DNA from: Variovorax sp. SG517
Lineage (GTDB): Bacteria; Pseudomonadota; Gammaproteobacteria; Burkholderiales; Burkholderiaceae_C
Assembly: GCF_013376045.1 (NCBI RefSeq)
Contig: NZ_JABMJG010000009.1
Location: forward strand, 1 to 64,000
Length of the DNA stretch: 64,000 bases
Direction: 5' to 3'
Of the stretch, positions 50,234 to 58,600 are shown piece by piece. The position numbers were made by a program, and so were the translations under genes. Below the pieces are notes generated by a model, which worked only from the letters and a program-made list of their open reading frames with translations, was not told the origin of the DNA and made no database searches. How positions within the stretch are numbered: position 1 is the first letter of the stretch; every line of letters starts with the position of its first letter.

Positions 50234-51018
50234 GGGCCGTCTGCCGCCAGGATCGGCGGCGGGTTGTATTTCAGGTGGCCGACGTAGCGCAGCGGCTGCG
50301 TGGCGGCGATGGAGGGCACGTCGCCCTCGCGCATGTGGAGCAGGTCGGCCGGGCTCACCCAGCGCGGGTCGGCATTGGTGATCGGCATGCCTACCTGGCG
50401 ATACGCTTCCAGCACGAACTGGGAGCAGAAGAACTGGTCGTCGCGGCTCGCGCCCAGCTGCACCATGGCCAGGCCGCTCATGCAGTAGTGGCTGACGGCG
50501 GTGGGCACCAGCGGCAGCTCGCACAGGCGGCGGTTCAGCACGAAGGGCGCGTTCAGCAGCACGCCCACGGTGTTGTAGCTGGTGCCGACCTGAGACAGCG
50601 CCCATTCGCGCAGGCGCGCGGCGCCGGCGTCGTCCACGCCCGGCACGCGGAAGGCCACGACCATCTGTTCCTCATCGACCACTTCGGCGAGCGGCCGCGC
50701 GCGCACGCCCGTGCCCACGGCCTCTGCGATCTGGCCGTCGCCCAGGTACAGCACCGCGTGGCTCACCGGCGAGAAGGTGCCCAGCCGGATGCCGAAGGAG
50801 TTCACCGTGGCGATGGAGGTCAGCAGGATGTCGCCCGGCGCCAGCGCGTCGGCGGCGATGAGCTCGCCGCCGTTGCCCGGCGCGATAACCGAGCTCTGCA
50901 CGCGAAGGCGCAGGCCGGCATCCTTGGTGGGCAGGTCGAGGCGCGTGGCGCAGGCCGCGAGAAGCAGGGCGGCGCCCGCGGCAGCGATGGCCGCGGCGGC
51001 CCGGAAAGCGATGCGCAT
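50230..51018 (-). CDS. YiiX-like lipoprotein (permuted papain-fold amidase)
   Basis: A 262-residue lipoprotein: signal peptide then lipobox LLLAAC with C23. The YaeF/YiiX (permuted NlpC/P60) fold shows catalytic H87 ('FSPVSHAVLYLGD') before C198 ('FFCSQFVLEAY'), the reverse order of classic NlpC/P60, as expected for the permuted family. It may cut amide bonds in lipids or peptidoglycan at the envelope. Coupled by overlap to genes on both sides. Confidence 0.85.
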   Translation of the reverse strand: MRIAFRAAAAIAAAGAALLLAACATRLDLPTKDAGLRLRVQSSVIAPGNGGELIAADALAPGDILLTSIATVNSFGIRLGTFSPVSHAVLYLGDGQIAEAVGTGVRARPLAEVVDEEQMVVAFRVPGVDDAGAARLREWALSQVGTSYNTVGVLLNAPFVLNRRLCELPLVPTAVSHYCMSGLAMVQLGASRDDQFFCSQFVLEAYRQVGMPITNADPRWVSPADLLHMREGDVPSIAATQPLRYVGHLKYNPPPILAADGP

Positions 51019-52142
51019 CAGCCCTTCCAGACGAACGGGAACTTCAGCTGCTTGAAGAAGCCGTTGGGCACGTAGTCGCCCAGCACGCCGTACTTCTCGG
51101 GCCAGAGCTTGGTGCTCTTCACGGCGGTGCCGAAGATGTAGTCGAGGAAGGCGTAGTGCGCCGCGTAGTTCTTATCCAAGGCTTCCTGGTCCTGGCTGTG
51201 GTGCCAGTGGTGGAAGTTGGGCGTCACGATCAGGTAGCGCAGCGGGCCCAGCCGCACGCTCACGTTGCAGTGGTTGAATACCGCCTGGAAGCCCACCACC
51301 ACGATGTAGGCGTCGATCACGTCCTTGCTGAAGCCCAGCACGTAGATGGGCGCCAGCACCAGGGTGCGCGTGATCAGCAGCTCCAGGATGTGCTGGCGCG
51401 AGCCGGCCATCCAGTCCATGCTCTTCACGCTGTGGTGCACCGCGTGCAGGCGCCACAGCACCGGCACCTCGTGGTAGGCGCGATGCGTCCAGTACTGCAC
51501 CAGGTCGGCCACCAGGATGATCAGCAGCAGCCCGGCCCAGAAGGGCAGGTTGCTCACCCAGCCCCGGATGCCGTCGTTGGCCGCCCAGCCGAAGAGCTTG
51601 TGCACCATCAGGTTGGTGGCCAGCAGCACGAAGCCCACGATCATGTGGTTCACCACGAAATGGTGGAAGTCGGTCTGCCACTCCTCGCGGAACACCGGCT
51701 GGTCTTTTCGCAGCGCGAACAGCTTCTCGATGAAGATGAAGATCAGCGAGGAGCCCAGCAGGTCGAGGATGAACCAGTCGAGCCCGATGTAGGGCGTGTT
51801 GTCCGCGAAGTCGTGCACCGGCACCTTGTGCCCGCCCAGCAGGGCCGAGGCCGCCACCAGCAGGAACGCGGCCGACGAAAGCCAGCGCGAGCGGTTGAAG
51901 ATGATGTTGACCAGCGAGAGCCCGCCCGAGATGACCAGCGCCGTCAGCAGGATGATGCGCATCACGTCGACGTTGTAGCTCTTGCGCAACTCCGGCGTCG
52001 TGAGGTACTGCGGGAAGTGGAAGGCCAGCACGCCCAGGAAGCACAGGATGGCCAGGCTCAGCGCGATGGTCCCGGTGACCAGCCCCTTGCCGCGACGCAG
52101 CTCGCCGTGGCTTTCCGTGAATTCGTTGAGTTTTTCGAGCAT
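51018..52142 (-). CDS. sterol desaturase/fatty acid hydroxylase superfamily protein
   Basis: A 374-residue membrane di-iron protein. His boxes: H220-RAY-H224, H233-AV-HH237 and HHWHH at 311-315. About six membrane segments precede or surround them. Members hydroxylate or desaturate lipids with oxygen; substrate unknown. Its stop overlaps the YiiX-like start (TGATG), linking a lipid oxidase to an envelope amidase. Confidence 0.9.
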   Translation of the reverse strand: MLEKLNEFTESHGELRRGKGLVTGTIALSLAILCFLGVLAFHFPQYLTTPELRKSYNVDVMRIILLTALVISGGLSLVNIIFNRSRWLSSAAFLLVAASALLGGHKVPVHDFADNTPYIGLDWFILDLLGSSLIFIFIEKLFALRKDQPVFREEWQTDFHHFVVNHMIVGFVLLATNLMVHKLFGWAANDGIRGWVSNLPFWAGLLLIILVADLVQYWTHRAYHEVPVLWRLHAVHHSVKSMDWMAGSRQHILELLITRTLVLAPIYVLGFSKDVIDAYIVVVGFQAVFNHCNVSVRLGPLRYLIVTPNFHHWHHSQDQEALDKNYAAHYAFLDYIFGTAVKSTKLWPEKYGVLGDYVPNGFFKQLKFPFVWKG

Positions 52143-52205
52143 TTCCGCCTCTCTCGCTTGTGTTTTTGTCGGGGCGCGATTTTAGAGGGGGCTGCCGGAA
52201 AACGC

Positions 52206-53096
52206 TTACCTTCTGCGGATGGAGCGCCGCCGCAGCAGTGCACCCGCACCCAGCGCCACAGCCATCACCAGCAGCGACACCACCGTCGTCACCGTCCCCA
52301 GCGCATAGATCGAAGGCGTGGTCACCGTCGACGTCAGCCCCTGCAGTTCGAGCGGCAGCGTGTTCACGTCGCCGATGGCCTGCGAGGTGCGGGCGATCTC
52401 GTCCCACGACAGCGTGAAGCCGAACATGCCGATGCCCACGATCGACGGGCCAATGAGCGGCAGCACCACGAAGCGGAAGGTCTGCCAGGGCGTGGCGCCC
52501 AGGTCGCGCGCGGCTTCCTCGTAGGCGGGGTTGAAGCGGTTGAACACCGCGAACATGATGAGCAGTCCGAAAGGCAGCGTCCACGTCAGGTGCGCGCCCA
52601 GCGCTGAGCTGAACAGGCCCAGCGCGGTGCCGTAGCCTTCGAGCAGCGAGGTGGCGTCCATCGCCGTCAGCACGCTCTTGATGCCGGTGTCGATCAGCCG
52701 GAACTGCAGGCCGATGCCCAGCGAAATGATGATCGACGGCATGATGAGGCTCGCGACCGTCACGAAGAAGAGGGCGTTGCTGCCCGCGAGCTTCTTGCGG
52801 AACGCGAGGCCGGCGAGCACCGACAGCACCACGGTGAACCCCATCACCACCGCGCCCAGCGCCAGCGAGCGCCTGAAGGCCGCGCCGATGTCGACCGTGC
52901 CCAGCCCTTCGGCCAGCTTGTGGAACCAGTGCAGCGACACTCCGCGCAGCGGAAAGGTCAGCCCGCCTTCGGGCCCCTGGAAGCTCAGCACGAAGATGGT
53001 GATCATCGGGCCGTAGAGGAACAGCACGAAAAGCCCGAACACGGTGGCCAGCGGCCAGAAGCCGGGGGCGCGATGGGCGCCGATGGGTGTCTGCAT
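52206..53096 (-). CDS. polyamine-type ABC transporter, permease (PotC-like)
   Basis: A 296-residue permease with six hydrophobic segments. The EAA loop is 'YEEAARDLGATPWQTFRFVVLPLIGPS' (about 206-232). It opens with 'LATVFGLFVLFLYGPMITIFVLSF', as in PotC/YdcV. It starts 1 base after the other permease's stop. Last gene of a leftward operon of ATPase, binding protein and two permeases. Confidence 0.92.
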   Translation of the reverse strand: MQTPIGAHRAPGFWPLATVFGLFVLFLYGPMITIFVLSFQGPEGGLTFPLRGVSLHWFHKLAEGLGTVDIGAAFRRSLALGAVVMGFTVVLSVLAGLAFRKKLAGSNALFFVTVASLIMPSIIISLGIGLQFRLIDTGIKSVLTAMDATSLLEGYGTALGLFSSALGAHLTWTLPFGLLIMFAVFNRFNPAYEEAARDLGATPWQTFRFVVLPLIGPSIVGIGMFGFTLSWDEIARTSQAIGDVNTLPLELQGLTSTVTTPSIYALGTVTTVVSLLVMAVALGAGALLRRRSIRRR

Positions 53097-53097
53097 C

Positions 53098-54015
53098 TCA
53101 GAGCTCCTTGCGGATGTCGACCATCCGGGTCAGGCCCCAGATGATCATCAGCACCACGGCCAGCAGGATCATGGCGTTGGCTGCCGCCAGCGGGAACTGC
53201 AGGTACGAGGTCTGCACCTGGATGATCTTGCCGATCGAGGCGATCTGCTGCCCGCCCATCACGCCGATGGTGACGAAGTCGCCCATCACGATGGTGATGA
53301 CGAAGATCGAGCCGATGAGGATGCCGGTGCGCGACAGCGGCACCACCACGTTCCACAACGTCTGCCAGCCCGAGGCGCCGGCGTCGCTGGCCGCTTCGAG
53401 CAGCGAACGGTCGATGCGCATCATGCTGTTGAAGATCGGCACGATCATGAACATCGTGTACAGGTGCACGAAGGCCAGCACCACCGAGAAGTCGGAGAAC
53501 AGCAGCCATTCGACCGGCTGGTTCACGAGGCCCATGCCCATGAGCGCCTGGTTGACCAGCCCGTTGCGCCCCAGCAGCGGCACCCAGGAGATCATGCGGA
53601 TCACGTTCGATGTCCAGAACGGCACCGTGCACAGCACGAACAGCACCGTCTGCATGGTCGACGAGCGCACGTGGAAGGCCAGGAAGTACGCTACCGAGAA
53701 ACCGATCACCAGCGTGATGCCCCACACCAGCAGGCAGAACTTGAAGGTGCTCAGGTAGGTGTTCAGCGTGACGCAGAGATCGCCGTTGTCGGTGAGCCGC
53801 GAGCAGCCCTCGAACAGGCTCAGGTAGTTGCGCAGCGTGACCGCCGGTATCAGCTCGTACTCGTTGAAGTTCCACAGGCTGACCATCGCGACCAGCCCCA
53901 GCGGAATCAGGAAGAACAGCAGGAACACCAGCGCGAACGGCGCCGCCTGCCACCAGGCCTTCACGGCGTGAACGGGAGCTGTGGCGGCATGGCCGGACGC
54001 GATGGGAGTACTCAT
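53098..54015 (-). CDS. polyamine-type ABC transporter, permease (PotB-like)
   Basis: A 305-residue permease with six hydrophobic segments and 'PVHAVKAWWQAAPFALVFLLFFLIPLGLVAMVSLW' at the start, as in PotB/YdcU. The EAA loop is 'LLEAASDAGASGWQTLWNVVVPLSRTG' (about 205-231). It is separated from the binding-protein gene by 140 bases that hold a dispersed repeat. Confidence 0.92.
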   Translation of the reverse strand: MSTPIASGHAATAPVHAVKAWWQAAPFALVFLLFFLIPLGLVAMVSLWNFNEYELIPAVTLRNYLSLFEGCSRLTDNGDLCVTLNTYLSTFKFCLLVWGITLVIGFSVAYFLAFHVRSSTMQTVLFVLCTVPFWTSNVIRMISWVPLLGRNGLVNQALMGMGLVNQPVEWLLFSDFSVVLAFVHLYTMFMIVPIFNSMMRIDRSLLEAASDAGASGWQTLWNVVVPLSRTGILIGSIFVITIVMGDFVTIGVMGGQQIASIGKIIQVQTSYLQFPLAAANAMILLAVVLMIIWGLTRMVDIRKEL

Positions 54016-54048
54016 AGGTTATGTCCAAGGGCGAGCGAAGCGATGCCC

Positions 54049-54136
54049 GTTCGCGGGACACCGCGGAACCGGCTTTGCCGGGCCGCAGGTGTCGCCCCCT
54101 TACAGGGGGGTGGCGAAGCGAAGCGCAGCCTGGGGG
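54049..54136 (+). repeat. dispersed GC-rich intergenic repeat, copy C
   Basis: 88 bases aligning with copies A and B, with GGAACCGGCTTTGCCGGGC exact to copy B and a shorter tail (GCGAAGCGAAGCGCAGCC). It fills the gap between the binding-protein gene and the first permease of one operon, the same kind of place as copy A, immediately after a binding-protein gene. Confidence 0.85.
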
Positions 54137-54155
54137 TCGAGTTCGTGGACCGCCG

Positions 54156-55421
54156 TCAGGCGGCCACGAACTCGTTCCACTTCCTCACCATGTATTCGTT
54201 CTCGTCCATCACCGCGTTCCAGCACGCGATGCCGCCCATGCGCTGCTCGTAGCTGCCGCCGTCGCGCACCGAGCCGGCCTTGGCGATCACGTCGCCCTGC
54301 GGGCTCTTGATGTCCTGCGCGGCGGGCTTGCCTTCCATCCAGTAGGCCCACTCGTAGGCTTCCATCTTGGTCTTGGCGGTGTCGAGCACGGCGCTGTAGT
54401 AGCCCTGGCGGTTGAGGTAGGCGCCGGCCCAGCCGTCGAGGAACCAGTTGATGAATTCATAAGCGCCGTCGAGCTTCTTGCCCGAGAGCGTGGCCGGCAG
54501 GCCGAAGCCCGAGGCCCAGGCGCGATAGCCTTCCTTGAGCGGCTGGAAGGTGCAGTCGATGCCTTTGCTGCGCACGGCCGTGACCGCGGGCGACCACATC
54601 GACTGGATCACCACCTCGCCCGAGGACATCAGGTTCACCGATTCGTTGAAGTCCTTCCACAGCGCGCGGAACTGGCCGGCCTTCTTGGCCTCGATCAGGG
54701 TCTTGATCGTCAGGTCGATCTCGGCCTTGGTCATGTTGCCCTTGTCGGCGTACTTGTGGATGCCCTTGGCCTCCACCACCATCGCGGCGTCCATGATGCC
54801 GATCGAGGGAATGTTCAGGATCGCGGCCTTGCCCTTGAACTCAGGGTTCAGCAGCTCGGCCCACGAGCCGATGGGGCGCTTGATGAGGTCGGGGCGGATG
54901 CCCAGCGTGTCGGCGTTGTAGGTGGTCGGGATCAGCGACATGTACTGCGTGGCCGACTTGGCGAAGGCCTTGCTCTTCTCGCCTTCGAGGTAGATCACCT
55001 TCACCGGCGCCGTGCCCTGGTCGCCCACCTTCTTGCCGGCCACTTCGCCCTTGGTGAAGAGCGAGGTGATCTTGCCGGCGTTCTTCACGCGCTTGGTGTC
55101 GATGCCCTTCAAGTTGCCCGTGGGCACGATCTTCTTGAGCGAGAAGAACTCGGTGTCGATCAGGTCGAAGCTGTTGGGCGCGGTGACGGCGCGCTTGGTC
55201 ACGTCGTCGGTGGTCACGGCCACGTACTGGATCTCGATGCCGGTGTCGGCCTTGAACTTCTCGGCGATCGCCTTGTCCTGGTTCACCGCGGTGCCCAGAT
55301 AGCGCAGCACGACCTTCTCCTGCGCATGCACGAAGGGTGCGATGCCCGTGGCCAGGATGCCGGCGGTGCCTTGCAGCAGGGTGCGGCGCTTGAGGCCGTT
55401 GTTGTCGATGGAATCGGTCAT
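54156..55421 (-). CDS. polyamine-type ABC transporter, binding protein (Tat signal)
   Basis: A 421-residue binding protein. The N-terminus 'GLKRRTLLQGTAGILATGIAPFVHA' has the twin-arginine of a Tat signal, so it is probably exported folded. The fold is that of PotD/YdcS-like proteins ('YLGTAVNQDKAIAEKFKADTGIEIQY', 'IKRPIGSWAELLNPEFKGKAAI'). ATG 55421 has GGAG 9 bases before it; an ATG at 55436 lacks one. Ligand probably a polyamine or another small cation, but this is inferred. Confidence 0.9.
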   Translation of the reverse strand: MTDSIDNNGLKRRTLLQGTAGILATGIAPFVHAQEKVVLRYLGTAVNQDKAIAEKFKADTGIEIQYVAVTTDDVTKRAVTAPNSFDLIDTEFFSLKKIVPTGNLKGIDTKRVKNAGKITSLFTKGEVAGKKVGDQGTAPVKVIYLEGEKSKAFAKSATQYMSLIPTTYNADTLGIRPDLIKRPIGSWAELLNPEFKGKAAILNIPSIGIMDAAMVVEAKGIHKYADKGNMTKAEIDLTIKTLIEAKKAGQFRALWKDFNESVNLMSSGEVVIQSMWSPAVTAVRSKGIDCTFQPLKEGYRAWASGFGLPATLSGKKLDGAYEFINWFLDGWAGAYLNRQGYYSAVLDTAKTKMEAYEWAYWMEGKPAAQDIKSPQGDVIAKAGSVRDGGSYEQRMGGIACWNAVMDENEYMVRKWNEFVAA

Positions 55422-55498
55422 GGGCAGGGTCTCCATTGAAGAAAGAAAAAGGAAGGTGAAGGGAAACGAACGCGGAGAAAAGCGGGAGGCGCGGGCGC

Positions 55499-56617
<1,119 letters not shown>

Positions 56618-56703
56618 TGCCCATCGCTGAGCACGATCCATGCCACGTTGTGGTGCGCGGCGCCCGCGCCGCTTGCACTGGCGCCGCCCTGGTCAGGTGC
56701 GGT

Positions 56704-57513
56704 TCAGGTGCCGAACCTGGTCGCGCCCACCGCTGTCTCGGCCGCTGCCAGCCCGCGCAGCACGTCGCCCACCACGATCACCGCCGGGCTCGCGATGCCC
56801 GCTTCGGCGATGCCGTCCTGAAGCCTGCCCAGCGTGGTCGCGATGTGCTTCTGGTGCGGCAGGCTCGCGTGCTGGATGACCGCCACCGGCGTCTCGGCCG
56901 GCAGGCCGTGCAGCAGCTCGCGCTCGATGTGCGCCGCACCCGACACGCCCATGTAGATCACCAGCGTGAGGCGCGCGTTGTAAGCCGTCGCGGCCAGCGC
57001 GCGCCAGTCGGTCGGGTCTTCGGCGGCGCCGGCGCCGGTCTTGGCGTGGCCGGTGACGAACACCACGCCCTGTGCATGGTCGCGGTGCGTGAGCGGCACG
57101 CCCAGCGTGGTCACGGCCGCGAGGCCCGCGGTGATGCCGTTGACCACAGCGCATTCGATGCCGGCCTCGCGCAGGTGCTCTACCTCCTCGCCGCCGCGGC
57201 CGAAGATGAACGGGTCGCCGCCCTTGAGGCGCACCACCGTCTCGCCCTCGCGCACGGCGGTGATCATCAGCCGCTCGATGAAGGCCTGCGGCGTGCTCTT
57301 GCAGCCGCCGCGCTTGCCCACGTGCACGATGCGCGCGCCGGGCCGGGCGTAGGCCTGCACGATCTGGTCGTTCACGAGGTCGTCGACCAGCAGCACCGTG
57401 GCCGCCTGGATCGCCTTCACGGCCTTGATGGTCAGCAGTTCCGGGTCGCCGGGGCCTGCGCCCACCAGCGTGCAGCGGCCGGCGATGAGGGAGGTGGGGT
57501 TGTCGTTGTTCAT
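56704..57513 (-). CDS. cobA: uroporphyrinogen-III C-methyltransferase
   Basis: A 269-residue enzyme adding two methyl groups to uroporphyrinogen III, making precorrin-2 for siroheme. Motifs: 'LVGAGPGDPELLTIKA' (GAGPGD 18-23), 'VRLKGGDPFIFGRGGEEVEHL' and 'LVIYMGVSG'. It is the single-domain CobA/SUMT type, without the CysG oxidase-chelatase. Siroheme is the cofactor of NirB in the same operon, and the start overlaps the ybiB stop by ATGA. Confidence 0.95.
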   Translation of the reverse strand: MNNDNPTSLIAGRCTLVGAGPGDPELLTIKAVKAIQAATVLLVDDLVNDQIVQAYARPGARIVHVGKRGGCKSTPQAFIERLMITAVREGETVVRLKGGDPFIFGRGGEEVEHLREAGIECAVVNGITAGLAAVTTLGVPLTHRDHAQGVVFVTGHAKTGAGAAEDPTDWRALAATAYNARLTLVIYMGVSGAAHIERELLHGLPAETPVAVIQHASLPHQKHIATTLGRLQDGIAEAGIASPAVIVVGDVLRGLAAAETAVGATRFGT

Positions 57514-58421
57514 GCGTGGGATGCCAATGCCAGTTGCGTGATGTGCCTGACCTGCGTCGCGATGGCCTCCGGCACGGGAAGCTCGCCGTCCAGCACGCGG
57601 CGCGTGTAGCCGGCGGTGGTGGCGACGTCGATTTCCTTCGGCAGTCCCGGCACTTCGGATGCGGTGCCGGCCTGCTGCGACTGCAGCTCGGTGCGCACGC
57701 CGCGCACGAAGCCGTCGATCTGCGCGGTGCGGCGCGGGTCCGACACCACTTCGCCTTCGAGGCCGCGCGAGAGCAGGGCGGTCATGCCCGTCAGCTCGAA
57801 GGTCTCGGCCATGACGCGGGCGTACTCGGGATGCGTGTAGCTGGCGACCACGAGGCTCGGGCCGGCGGTGGGCTGCATCAGCTTCACCACGCTGTGGCCC
57901 GGGTTGCGCAGGCCGACCACGCGGCGCACGTCGAGCAGGCGCTTGAGCGCGGGGTTCAGAAGTTCGGTGGGCGCGAAGGCCGCCTCGCCATTGGCGACGG
58001 GGCGGATGGCCGTCATCGGCGCATGTCCCAGCGCCGCGAGCACGTTCGACGCCAGCACGCGCGATGTTTCGCTGGCGCTGCCGTGCACCAGCACCGGCAG
58101 GCCCTCGCGCGCCAGCAGCAGTGCCAGCAGCGGCGTGAGCACCGGCAGCTTGCGCGCGCCGTTGTAGCTGGGCAGCACGATCAGCGGGCGGTCGCCGGCA
58201 GGGATCATCTGGAGCCGCGCATGGGTGGCATCGAGGAAGCCGGCCATCTCCTCGGGCGTTTCGCCCTTGATGCGCATGGCCAGGCAGAAGCCGCCGATCT
58301 CGAGGTCAGTCACGGTGCCGTCCAGCACCTGGCCGAACAGGTCGGTGGCCTGCTCGCGCGTGAGCGGCTTGGCGCCCCGCGCGCCACGGCCGATTTCCTT
58401 GATGTATTGGCTGATTCCCAT
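57510..58421 (-). CDS. ybiB: YbiB-like DNA-binding protein (phosphoribosyltransferase fold)
   Basis: A 303-residue protein of the anthranilate phosphoribosyltransferase-like family, opening 'MGISQYIKEIGRGARGAKPLTREQATDLFGQVLDG'. E. coli YbiB has this fold but binds nucleic acid rather than acting as an enzyme. Here it sits between nasA and cobA, overlapping cobA by ATGA. Its role in nitrate use is unknown. No good Shine-Dalgarno precedes the ATG, and 179 bases with a palindromic repeat separate it from nasA. Confidence 0.88.
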   Translation of the reverse strand: MGISQYIKEIGRGARGAKPLTREQATDLFGQVLDGTVTDLEIGGFCLAMRIKGETPEEMAGFLDATHARLQMIPAGDRPLIVLPSYNGARKLPVLTPLLALLLAREGLPVLVHGSASETSRVLASNVLAALGHAPMTAIRPVANGEAAFAPTELLNPALKRLLDVRRVVGLRNPGHSVVKLMQPTAGPSLVVASYTHPEYARVMAETFELTGMTALLSRGLEGEVVSDPRRTAQIDGFVRGVRTELQSQQAGTASEVPGLPKEIDVATTAGYTRRVLDGELPVPEAIATQVRHITQLALASHA

Positions 58422-58486
58422 GGGTAGGGGGATTGTCCTGCAACGCTTATGCCGGAATGTGAGTCGGCTTATGCATGGGTTTTGCC

Positions 58487-58583
58487 CCTTCCCCCGCTGG
58501 GGGAAGGCCGGGATGGGGGCAAGCGGCGCCGGCATGGTGGCGCTGTCGTGCCCCCACCCCAGCCCTCCCCCAGAGGGGGAGGG
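58487..58583. repeat. cloverleaf-like palindromic repeat element
   Basis: Three nested or adjacent stems: CCTTCCCCC-GCT-GGGGGAAGG (58487-58507), CCCTCCCCC-AGA-GGGGGAGGG (58563-58583), and a middle stem pairing 58510-58521 with 58549-58560 at 11 of 12 positions. C/G-run elements of this sort are dispersed in many proteobacteria. It lies inside the gap between nasA and ybiB. Confidence 0.7.
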
Positions 58584-58600
58584 AGCAGGTTGTGGGCGCA

